From Mauremys mutica (Eukaryota; Chordata; Testudines; Geoemydidae), in the NCBI RefSeq assembly GCF_020497125.1, contig NC_059072.1, forward strand, positions 277,804,045 through 277,868,044: a stretch of DNA of 64,000 nt, in the 5' to 3' direction. A model generated the notes under the pieces. It saw only the letters and a list, made by a program, of their open reading frames with translations, did not search any database and was not told where the DNA came from. Positions 46,309 to 56,035 of the stretch are shown here, one piece after another. Position 1 is the first letter of the stretch; each line of letters starts with the position of its first letter. A program made the translations under genes and the position numbers.

Positions 46309-46639
46309 CTGTTCAGTTTCTTTACAGAGAAGCTGAACCTGCCCCTGCTTCAGTTATTGTTGACTTTCTTCTGCGGTTACATACCCTGTTCACCACGTTT
46401 CCCCCCTTCCAACGCACGTTTCAAAATAAAGTTAATGGAACATTGTTAATTAACAACGTTTTCTTTATTAATGAATTCGCGTTAAAGGGTTGAAACAGGG
46501 ACGCAGACTGTGGTGGGTAGGGTGTGCAGTGATGTTAACACCACTTCTACAATCGAGGAATGATAGGCTCCTGCTCCTAGAGCGGTCTGCAGTGCCGGAC
46601 TGGTTGTTTCAATGGAGCCTGCCATCCCTCCTTTTCGGG

Positions 46640-47215
46640 ACTCTGTGTGCGGGGGCTATGTGACCTTGTGGCGGGGGAGGACGGTTACAGATTCCCCTGC
46701 TGCGTGGCTCTGTGGTCCGGGACAAGGACCACTGCATAAGTTCTGTAACTGCCCTCCCATGCCACCAAGTCACGTACCCCCCACACACACAGAACATGGA
46801 AAACACCTCCCAGACCGACCAGGGTGCCTACTGACTGCACTGTGTGTGTGACCTGCTGTTCATCCTGCCCCCGTGTCTGTACCCTGGTAAAGGTGACTGT
46901 CCTATGCAATTAACAACCCCCTTCCCCGCCCCTTCACAGACAGTCTTCTGTAGAAAAACTTGACGGAAATAGTAATTAACAGCAAACTACTTTTAATAAT
47001 CAACTACACAGTTAGGGGATGAAACTGGGATTGGGGCTTCGGTGAGCCAGGAAGGGAAGGACTTCTCAACATTTAGGGAATGAGAGCCTTCTTGTATTTG
47101 TGCACTCTGCAGGGGTGCAGTGACAGTTTTCACGGCCCCTGTCGCCCCTCCTTCTTGTTACTTTGGGTGAGGGGTGTTTGGGACTTTGTGGCGGGGGAGG
47201 GCGGTTGCAGATACA
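46640..47215. repeat. Internal direct repeats within the Harbinger element
   Basis: 'gcgggggctatgtgaccttg' (46648) and 'gaggggtgtttgggactttg' (47169) are each followed by 'tggcgggggagg' and a further 'cggtt-cag' match, and a related inverted copy lies near 46740-46790 ('cctcccatgccaccaagtca'). Three related blocks, two direct and one inverted, suggest internal duplication. Confidence 0.6.
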
Positions 47216-47592
47216 GTGCAGGGGGGCTCTGTCCTCCTGCCTGCAGTCCTGCAGAACACACACAAGGCGCCGGAGCATGTCAAATTTTCCCTGGGCATTT
47301 CCTATGTGGCTGGTCAGAACATCCAAGCTCGGACTGCTGTCCAGAGTGTCAACAGAGTGGTACACTGTGGGATAGCTCCCGGAGCTACTAAGGTCGATTT
47401 CCGTCCACACATAGCATAATTCGACATAGCCATGTCAAATTTAGCGCTACTCCCCTCGTCGGGGAGGAGTACAGAATTCCAACCAAAGAGCCCTCTAGGT
47501 CGAACTAATTAGCTTCCTGGTGTGGACGGGTGCACGGTTAAGTCGAATTAACGCTGCTAAATTTGACATAAACTCCTAATGTAGACCAGGCC

Positions 47593-47650
47593 ATAGAATA
47601 CTAGGGTTGGAAGAGATCTCAGGAGGTCATGTAGTCCAATCCCCTGCTCA
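47593..47650 (-). mobile_element. CR1 3' terminus, right piece
   Basis: 'atagaatactagggttggaa' and 'gagatctcaggaggtcatgt' plus 'agtccaatcccctgctcaaa' are the antisense end of an older CR1 subfamily. It continues the piece at 45771-45778. Confidence 0.85.
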
Positions 47651-47996
47651 AAGCAAGCTGTTAAAATATAATTTTAAACACATATCTATGAGAGAAGTAT
47701 AGTGAGCATTTGGAAATAGAAGTGATTTTATAGAATAAATGATGTATTTCCTGTTCCTATGGTGATTTGTAATAGAGATGGTCAAGAATAGGGACTAACC
47801 TATATACTGTCTTTGGACAAAGTTCTACAAAGGTGTGCAGTGACCAGGGGAGACCATAAGGATCCTGCCCCACCTCCTATAAAGTCCCTGTAAGTTAGGA
47901 AAAATTGAGAGGGGGACACTGTGGCCACTCCCTCTGTATTACTTAGGAAGGAAGAATCCCATGCACCACTACAGCCTGGGGACTGACTGGCTAAGC
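47651..47996. other. Non-coding gap
   Basis: Nothing recognised; the minus-strand ORF 47800-48084 is partly the antisense of the next CR1. Confidence 0.5.
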
Positions 47997-48600
47997 AGCA
48001 GTTCTGAGAAAAGGACCTGGGAATTATAGTAGACAAGAAGCTGAATATGAGTAAGCAATGTGCCCTTGTTGCCAAGAAGGCCAATGGCCTATTGGGCTAT
48101 ATTAGTAGGAGCATTGCCAGCAGATTGAGGGAAGTGATTATTCGGCATTGGTGAGGCCACACCTGGAGTATTGCGTCCAGTTTTGGTTCCCCCACTACAG
48201 AAGGGATGTGGAAAAATTGGAGTGAGTCCAGTGGAGGGCAACAAAAATGATTAGGGGGCTGGGGCACATGACTTACGAGGAGAGATTGAGGGAACTGGGG
48301 TTATTTAGTCTGCAGAAGAGAAGAGTGAGGGGGGATTTGATAGCAGCCTTCAACTACCTGAAGAGGGGTTCCAAAGAGGATGAAGCTCAGCTGTTCTCAG
48401 TGGTGGCAGATGACAGAACAAGAAGCAATGGTCTCAAGTTGCAGTGGAGGAGGTCTAAGTTGGATATTAGGAAACACTATTTCACTAGGATGATAATGAA
48501 TCACTGGAATGGGTGCTCAAACTACTGGGCTAAAAATTATAAGATGGCCACCACTCTTATGACTTCCAGACAGATTTTGAATGGGATTTGATCTGGTAGG
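47997..48600 (+). pseudogene. CR1 ORF2 C-terminal fragment, plus strand
   Basis: From 'gaaaaggacctgggaattat' (DLGIIVDKKLN-type sequence) onward the CR1 RT end is recognisable through [35 protein letters not shown] and [19 protein letters not shown] within 48247-48591. A stop and frame change near 48220 separate the upstream part. Neither the 5' end nor the octamer end is present. It belongs to a different, older subfamily than 33589, as judged by residue differences. Confidence 0.9.
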
Positions 48601-48762
48601 CAGTCTCTATACACAACTACTGGACTGGGCCCCACACGTCACTTAAGCAGACAAATGCCTATCTTCCCTTGTTCGTGAAACACTCTGGGGCTGAGGTGGG
48701 GTATAGGCATTCAGCTGCCTAAGGTGAGGCAGCAGTGTGCACACTCAGAGGCAGAAACTTAT

Positions 48763-48872
48763 GCCTTATCTACACTGCCACTTTGGAGCACTGCAGCTTT
48801 CTCACTTAAGGGTGTGAAAAAACACCCCCATGAGCGCTGCCAGTTTCAGTGCTATAAAGTGGCAGTGTAGAC
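48763..48872. repeat. MITE with TCTACACTGCCACTTT termini
   Basis: 'cttatctacactgccacttt' at the left and 'aaagtggcagtgtagacc' at the right are inverted repeats; the centre 'ggtgtgaaaaaacaccccca' is palindromic. About 110 bp. Target duplication not resolved because it abuts a hAT fragment. Confidence 0.75.
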
Positions 48873-48950
48873 CAGGGATCGGCAACCTTTGGCATGTGGC
48901 CCGACAGGAAAATCTGCTGGCCGGCTGGGATGGTTTGTTTATCTGCATAT
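48873..48950. mobile_element. hAT-type MITE, left half
   Basis: CAGGGATCGGCAACCTTTGG, then 'gctggccggctgggatggtt' and 'tgtttatctgc' match the left arm of the 4098/34927 family. The right half is missing. Confidence 0.75.
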
Positions 48951-49254
48951 GACTCGTTTGTTAAACATCCATATGTAGTCACTGCACTGCCTTTCAGTAA
49001 TCAAACTGCACAAGTCACAAGACTCTTGTAGAATCTGTTGGCACTAACTGGAAATAGGCTGGGAAATTTAGAGGCAAGTTTTCAAAACACCTCACTACCC
49101 AACAGCTCCCAGTTAGGCACCTAAGTAGTTGGTCAGAGCTTCAGAAATGCTTAGCAGCCCCCTGCAGCCACATTGAGAATGAAGTGTGGGTGCTGAATAC
49201 ACCTGTGCAAATAATTGACTATTCAGTTCACTAGCTGGCATTCCCCATTCATTG

Positions 49255-49420
49255 GGCCAGAGAGATAACTTGACTATAACCTGCTGGTTAGGGCATTCAC
49301 CTAGGAGGGGAGACACCCAGGTTTCAGTCCCTTCTCCAATTAATATTTATTATAAAAAAGTGGTACCACTTCTACAGGAGTGACTGAGACCAAACCACTT
49401 TCCTGTTTGATGTAAGGGGA
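49255..49420 (+). repeat. tRNA-derived SINE with shared tail
   Basis: 'cctgctggttagggcattca' (box-A region) and 'cccaggtttcagtcccttct' (box-B region) are followed by 'tatttattataaaaaagtgg' and 'cttctacaggagtgactgag', the same head-tail order as the units at 34758-35580. Confidence 0.65.
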
Positions 49421-50125
49421 TACATCTTCCTCAGTTTTGTGAATGGCATGCAAGTTTCCTTGTGACTCTAGCCTAAAATAAATATTTTTGGCCAAAACTA
49501 TGGTACAATAGTATTCGATTCACAAATAGTTTTGGTCAACATAAAACAATTTTTTCAGTAAATAAACTATTCTCGGGGTGGGGGGGGGGAATCCCAGCTT
49601 TATCACTTATTCCTCTTGAAAATCTAGCCATTTCATTTAGGTTCCAGAAACGAAGCTGATTTCTTTTGAGTGCTAAACTCCAACGGTGAGTGCTGAATTC
49701 CTATCTAGTCCCTAAAGTCCATTGGAAGTTCAAAGAGACCCAACTTCCTAATCAACATAATGGGTAGAAAACTGAAATACAAAGCATTAAGGAGACATTT
49801 CTTGAAGCTCTTGGAAATTGTGTACTTTAATGCATTAATGTATGCAGATGGTGTTTTGAATACTTTCTCATTGTAACACTCAGAACAGAAAATGTTTCTT
49901 GGATTCCATTGGTCAATCCTTCACAGGAAGTTGTGTGTTGTCTGTGCCCTAGGGAGTGAAAAACAAAATATGGTGGTATGTCAGCAGCACAGCTAAAGAC
50001 TGAGGTGAATCAGGGTCTCTGTCTGCAAATTGCTTATTGGAAACATTTCCAGATTAGCTTCTTGGAGATATACTTATATGTGAATTACAGAATCATTCTA
50101 GAAAAGTGTTATTAAGAAACCTTCT
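49421..50125. other. AT-rich non-coding DNA
   Basis: Nothing recognised. A G-run lies at 49577-49588. Confidence 0.55.
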
Positions 50126-50129
50126 CCAG

Positions 50130-50862
50130 TCTGTCTTTGAAACATATGATTGCTCTTTATAAATATATCAGAGGGATAAATATAAGGGAGGGAGAGGAAT
50201 TATTTAAGCTTAGTACCAATGTGGACACAAGAACAAATGGATATAAAGTGGACACTAGGAAGTTTAGACTTGAAACTAGATGAAGGTTTCTAACCATTAG
50301 AGGAGTGAAGTTCTGGAACAGCCTTCCAAGGGGAGTAGTGGGGGCAAAAGACATATTTGGCTTCAAGACTAAGCTTGATAAGTTTATGGAGGGGATGGTA
50401 TGATGGGATAGCCTAATTTTAGCAATTAATTGATCTTTGATTATTAGCAGGTAAATATGCCCAATGGTCTGTGATGGGATGTTAGATGGGGTGGGATCTG
50501 AGTTACTACAGATAATTCTTTCCTGGGTGCTGGCTGGTGAGTCTTGCCCATATGCTCAGGGTTTAACTGATCGCTCTATTTGGGGTCAGGAAGGAATTTT
50601 CCTCCAGGGAAGATTGGCAGAGGCCCTGGAGGTTTTTCGCCTTCCTCTGCAGCATGGGGCATGGGTCACTTGCTGGAGGATTCTCTGCACCTCGAGGTCT
50701 TTAAACCACGATTTGAGGATGTCAATAACTCAGACACAGGTTAGGGGTTTGTTCCAGGAGTGGGTGGGTGAGATTCTGTGGCCTGCATTGTGCAGGAGGT
50801 CAGACTAGATGACCATAATGGTCCCTTCTGACCTTAAGTCTATGAATCTATGAATCTTAAGT
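50130..50862 (+). mobile_element. CR1 LINE 3' end with ORF2 tail, plus strand
   Basis: The coding tail is recognisable in 50150-50400 ('gaggtttctaaccattaga'-like FLTIRGVKFWNSLP region; 'gataagtttatggaggggat' gives DKFMEGM) with stops. The 3' UTR (50400-50830) matches the antisense copies at 12050 and 33589. The right edge carries 'tctatgaatctatgaatc', two octamer units, the CR1 terminus. Orientation is opposite to those two copies. Confidence 0.93.
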
Positions 50863-51310
50863 GAATGGGGCTTATCTAGAAAATGGAACAGGGCAAGGAA
50901 AGCCACCACATAACAAATTGGGAGTAAAGAATGAATAAGAAACAACTAAAACAAACAGTCAAAATACACTGTAATAAAATATTCCTCCACCAAGCCCATG
51001 TGTAAAACAACAACTCAGAGAGAGACTGGGAAGTGCGGAGGACTAGAAAAAGTGTTACCAATGAAGAGCAAAGCATATGTAAAAACAGGACAATTGGTCA
51101 CCATGACTTTGTTGTTGTTCTGTTTAAGCTGCAATTAACATCTAACCTGAACTGGTCCACTATTTTTCATATGGACAAACCAGAACTGTCTCACGATAAG
51201 GCAGTAAAAACATCTTAAGCCAATCCATAGCTGTACTGATGAAGATTTAGGAACATAATCAGGCTAAAAGCTTACTTCATAAGCATTTCTTGTTGCTATA
51301 TGCTCCCTGG

Positions 51311-51420
51311 GGTATATCGGCACTGCAGTTAAATATCCACGGCTGGCCTGTATCAGCTGACTCGGGCTCATGGGTCTCGTGCTGCAAGGCTGAAAAATTG
51401 CAGTGTAGACGTTTGTTCTT
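51311..51420. repeat. MITE with CACTGCA termini
   Basis: 'ggtatatcggcactgcagtt' at the left and 'ttgcagtgtagacg' at the right are inverted; the centre has 'tcagctgactcgggctcatg'. It belongs to the group of MITEs ending in (C/T)TACACTGCA. Borders approximate. Confidence 0.6.
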
Positions 51421-51659
51421 GGGATAGAATCTAGGCTCTGGGACTCATTACATGGTAAGTTAGGACTATTTCCAAAACCACTTTGTAACCCAAAATTTGA
51501 CAGTCTAACATTTTCTGCAGAAAGCTTTTAAATATGCGTGAGAGTAGTTTGAGGTATAAAATTAAATATGTGTCGTTCTTTATTATGAGTAGTTAAGATG
51601 TATGTTGAAAGCTGCAATATGTTTTGTCTGAATATTTATGAAAGTTTAAGAAGTTAGGA

Positions 51660-51840
51660 TATAGGATTGGGAGTCAGGAGAAACAGAGTCTATTCCTGGC
51701 TCTGGCACTGCTTCCCAAGTCACTTAACGTCTCTGTATCTCACTTGCTGTAAAATGAGGCTAATAATATTTAGATGTTCCTTTTTGTGAAGACCTTTGTG
51801 ATCTACAGATGAAAAATTCTATGCAAGTGCTAAGTATTAT
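51660..51840 (+). repeat. MIR-type SINE
   Basis: 'gagtctattcctggctctgg', 'agtcacttaacgtctctgta' and 'gctgtaaaatgaggctaata' follow MIR order (box-B-like, CORE, downstream), ending 'gcaagtgctaagtattat'. Diverged. Confidence 0.8.
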
Positions 51841-53471
51841 TTTAACTGGTAATATTAGGTTGCCTAAAAATACAAATGATTGCAGAGTTATATTATTTAT
51901 AGTTGTTCTACTGCTTAATTAACTGCTTTTAATTTCCAACTGCACATTTAAGGGGCAATTGTACTGTTATCTTTTGTCATTACCATAATTAAGCTGTACT
52001 TTATTGCTTGGATTTCTATATTTGTGAGATGTTTGAAAGTTGATATAAAAACCATGTACAATGAGTTACTTTTCGTGAGCAGTGTGTGGGAATTATGCCC
52101 ACCCATCACTTATTTGTTCATTACAGAGCCAGATTCTGACACCCTTACTCATGCTCAATAGTACCCTACTCCACAATTAGTCCCACCTAACTCCTACACA
52201 CTGATTTGAAAATGCATTGCACTTCATCAGGGTAGAGCCGTCTAAGTGTCACTTTCAGCTATTAGCAAAGTGTTTCTTTTTAACCATTCTTCCATAGCAC
52301 TTTCTGGAAATTAAAAATAAAAAGGGGATCTTCTCTTTTAAAATAGCTGAGATATGTTGTGTTTTCATTTTTGTAATCTGTTGTATTTCTGTAGCTAAAC
52401 TAAAACTAACCAAACAATATAGTAAATGAGAATCTTTCAGGTGCTTTGTGTCTCCAGGATTTTCTTCAAAGTGAGAACAAAGCGATCCATTTTGAACTGG
52501 ATAATAAGAAACAAACTTATAATGCTTCACTGCACTTAACTCCAGAAAAGTGCAGAGATTTTTTGATGTGAACCTCAGATTACAGTGCCATTACAAGCCA
52601 TTGCTTAGACAGCTAGAACATCACAGGTACATTTCTCAGCTCTAAATTGTTTTAGCTAATGGGGAATTACATGTATCTGGATTCATAAATGCTTTATTGA
52701 CTCAATCAAACCGATGCAGTGAGTTTTACTTGCTTTCTTCAAGTAACTCTGCCAAACAACTAAGGAATGAGTCACATAATCATTTTTTTCTATTCTAAAT
52801 GTGAAAATATCATTCTGTTCAAAGATTTTATGTAATTTATGAAGTCACATCAACCAACTCTTTCAGTCTACTTTTAACCATTAGATGTTTGGGGTTTGAT
52901 CTGGCCCATTCACTTAAAGGGGTAGAGGAACAGGCCTGTGATCTGTGTATGGAAACTTGTGCTGCGGCTCCCTTCTGTGGATGTATTTTCCTTTTCGAGG
53001 ATATTCTACTGGGTAAGAGCAAGGGATTAGTGGTGGCTAAGTGGTGGGTAATAGTGGGAAGGGACAATGCACATTGTCCTCACATCATTCCACCATTCCC
53101 ATGGAGGTCCAGTGGGAGAGGTAATGCAGGTCAGGAAACACAAAAACTAAAATCCTTTCTGTCTAATTTTATGTTAAAAATTACAGCCTGTCACTTTCTA
53201 TACATTTGCAATAATTTCACGGAAATCCATCTGATTCTAATACTAGAAGCATTCAGAAGTAATTCATGTTGGATATCACTTTAACATAAGTGGTCCAGTT
53301 CCAGCCATTGTTTACAATGGTTACTGCCAGCTGGGATAAATTTGAATACAGTGAGAAACACTGGGTAGCAATGTAGTAGATTAATATTAGTGCATGTTTA
53401 TTAGATGCTTTGTATATCTACTGTATCACTGCATGCTGAATACACCCATAGTGTAGTGAATAGTTACATAT
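51841..53471. other. AT-rich non-coding DNA
   Basis: No gene is recognised. The 131-codon ORF at 52889-53284 has no recognisable domain and overlaps a minus-strand ORF at 52837-53067. Confidence 0.5.
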
Positions 53472-53867
53472 AGGGCTGGTCACTTTTTTTTTAATGGAAA
53501 ATTGGGTTTTCATTTAAATTATTTTGCAAAAAGGCACTGCTTTCCATGACAATCATTAAAAACAGAGTGCACAAAAAATCTGTGATTTCAGCCAAAAAAT
53601 CCAAATATTTATTTGTATTACGGTTATGTTTAGGATCCCTGTCATAGACCAGAACCCCCTTGTGCGAGGTGCTGTACAGACACAGAACAATGAGATGGTC
53701 CCTGACTCAGAGAACTTACAATCTAAGCATGACATACCTTTTAAGACCTCACTATATTACCAGATTGTGAAATGCTACCGTGGTGCCTCATGGGAGTTAT
53801 AATTTGGATACCTCACACTCCCATTCTGGTCTATGAACCAGGTTCCCCAGCCAGACTTCATCTCCTA
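53472..53867. mobile_element. Old MITE 'A', left arm
   Basis: Starts 'agggctggtcac' and includes 'gtggtgcctcatgggagtta' and 'ccagccagacttcatctcct'. The inverted partner, containing 'ttcccatgaggcactacctc' and 'ttctgaccagttc', lies at about 62735-62879, separated by repeat B and the Tx1 LINE. A SINE tail (53600-53735) is inserted within this arm. Confidence 0.7.
53600..53735 (-). repeat. SINE 3'-tail remnant, inverted
   Basis: 'cttgtgcgaggtgctgtaca' and 'gatggtccctgactcagaga' plus 'acttacaatctaag' are the complement-type sequence of the tail at 12303-12435. Confidence 0.6.
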
Positions 53868-54199
53868 TGGTTAGGCTTGGCAAAATTCAATTTTTATTTT
53901 TTTATAACTTTGATGCATAATATCAATGTTTATTTTAAGCATTTTTTTTACCAATTTAGATTTTCACAGTTGCAGAAAATGATCAGTGGGGAAGTCAGAA
54001 CATATTTAATAACCATAGATGCAGATTCAAAAAGTGAGATCTTTATAACTATTAAAACATAACTCTCATGTCAAAATACGCAAAGTAAATATCCTTAAAT
54101 TAAACCCTAATAAGTTCTCAAGCAGCATTTTTTTTTAAGTTTGCCTGTCTGTAAATTTGAATTAATATCGATGGAAATATCTTTAATTGATTTGTGTAT
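53868..54199. mobile_element. Old repeat 'B', left part
   Basis: From 'taggcttggcaaaattcaat' to 'aattgatttgtgtat'. The sequence continues after the LINE at 62674 ('gtacattgaaattaatgtct'), so one unit of roughly 390 bp was split by the LINE. Its class is unknown. 'ggcttggcaaaattcaattt' at the start is weakly inverted relative to 'gataaaaatcttatcc' near the other end. Confidence 0.55.
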
Positions 54200-56035
54200 T
54201 GTGACAAAGTTCCTCCTCTACTCTGGTGGGTCCTGCGCTTATTGGCAGATTTTACTCACCTCAGTGATCTTCCCCACAGTCTGGGTCAACTCCTCCTGTG
54301 TCTGATCAGGAGTTGGGAGGTTTGGGGGGAACCCGGGCCCGCCCTCTACTCTGGGCTCCAGCCCAGGGCCCTGTGGATTGCAGCTGCCTATAGTGCCTCC
54401 TGTAACAGCTGCATGACAGCTACAACTCCCTGGGCTACTTCCCCATGGCCTCCTCCAAACACCTTCTTTAGCCTCACCACAGGACCTTCCTCCTGGTGTC
54501 TGATAATGCTTGTACTCCTTAGTCCTCCAGCAGCACACCCTCTCACTCTCAGCTCCTTGCGCCTCTTGCTCCCAGCTCCTCACACGCACTTCCTCTCCTC
54601 TGGCTCCCCCCTCTCTGACTGGAGTGAGCTCCTTTTTAAACCCAGGTGCCCTGATTAGCCTGCCTTGATTGGCTGCAGGTGTTCTAATCAGCCTGGCTGC
54701 CTTAACTGGTTCTAGCAGGTTCCTGATTACTCTAGTGCAGCCCCTGCTCTGGTCACTCAGGGAACAGAAAATTCTTTCTCCAGTGGCCAGAAGATCCCCC
54801 TTCGACTCCTCTGCTGTAGAGGGTAGGAGGGAGAGGGCTGCTGCTGTTCCTGCTGGGCCCTCACTGCTGCTGCTTTAGCTGCTCCCCTAGCCAGGCTAGA
54901 CACCACCACCCACCCCCTTTCTCTGCTATCTGCTTGCTGGCTGGCTAGTAGATTTCCCCCCCCACGACATCAGTTGCTGCTGTTACTCCACCCACAGCCC
55001 CTTGGGGGGGGGGGCTGCTGGCCTGCTCCCCAGAGGAGGGGAGTGAGGGACCCCAGCTCCAGCCCTTGTTGCTGAGGGCTCCACCACCACCTTCTTCTGA
55101 GCGGGGTCCCTCCTGCCTGGCCACCAGACCACCGCCTGGAGCTGCTGTGTTTGCTACTGGGGAGCTGCTGGAGCCCTGAGGAGGAGGAGGAGGAGAAGGA
55201 GAGTGCTGCCTGCTGCTGGAGGACCTCATGGAGACTCTGCAGACCACCGTGGAGGGGGCACTAAAGGACTGAGTATTTTTTGGACTGTGCTCTTGTGGTG
55301 GGGGTTTGGACTGTGTCTGTTGGGACACCGGGGGTGTGGTGTGGAGCCTGCCCCCGGTCCATCCGTGTCCCCCTTCGCCCCCACCACCATCGTTGCCCCC
55401 TCCACCACCCCCGCTGGCTGTTTTCCTTCTGCTTCGGCCTCCTGCCTCTGGGACTGAGCTGCTCACCTGCCTTGCCACGCCCACTTCCACCATTTGGGCC
55501 TGCACCAGCAGCCAGCTGCAACTGACTTTTTGCTCAAGTGCCCGTGGGCGCACCCCCCCCACCCCTTGGTCTGGCCCCCTCTCCTTTGCCACTTTTGTCT
55601 GCCCCACCCATTTCCCATGTGGCCCTGATTGTCCTGCCCCAGCCCTGCAGCTAGCCCCTTGGTCCCTCTGCCCCGCTCCTAGCTCAACTTTCCCCCCCTC
55701 CCTGTGCTTCCCCAGCCCTGTTTAGCCCCTCCCCTCATGCGCCCATGCCCCCTTCCATGCGCTTGTGCCCTTCCCCCATTTGAGTTTGCCCTTGTTCACT
55801 GCACCCCCCTATGCTGTTAGCCCCCCTGATCCCCTAGTGCAACTAGAGGAGCCGGAATTCCCCTCTGGGTCGATGACCTGCCACCCTCCCGCCCCTGGGT
55901 CCTCGATTGCTCCCCACGCCCATTTAGCCTTCCCTTTCTGGCACCCTCCTCCCCTGCCTGCAGCCTAGCGGGGAGGGGTGGTCGCCTCCTTTCCCTCCCC
56001 TCCCCTCGCTGTTTGTCCCCCTCCCCGCTCTCGTT
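54200..56035 (+). promoter_or_regulatory. 5' untranslated and presumed promoter region of the Tx1 LINE
   Basis: A GC-rich leader, with a TA-rich 'cctttttaaacccaggtgcc' near 54629-54648 that could act as a core promoter element. 'gggcccgccctc' and repeated 'cccaccccc' blocks are Sp1-like. Open frames on both strands (for example 54194-54658 plus, 54945-55607 minus, 55306-55725 plus) are proline-, serine- or glycine-rich composition products with no domain. A CAG/CTG-rich patch is at 54838-54875. Regulatory roles are inferred from position only. Confidence 0.6.

Larger units (their letters stand above)
45779..47592 (+). mobile_element. PIF/Harbinger DNA transposon, 1.8 kb, defective
   Basis: Left end GGGTATGTCTACACTACCAG; the right end is the complement of GGCCTGGTCTACATTAGGAG. 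3-bp copies ATA flank it (45776-45778, 47593-47595). The outer about 160 bp at each end contain related inverted 'gttcgatttaacttaattc' and 'ttaagtcgaattaacgctgc' blocks. Inside is the C-terminal part of a Harbinger transposase (46030-46308), then an AATAAA (46425-46430). The right half has ORFs on the minus strand (47066-47410 and others) where a second Harbinger ORF would be expected, but no DNA-binding motif could be recognised. The transposase catalytic core is missing, so it is not autonomous. Confidence 0.88.

Noticed and set aside
52889..53284. 131-codon ORF with several cysteines
   Set aside because: Cysteine spacing fits no zinc finger, and no supporting context was seen.
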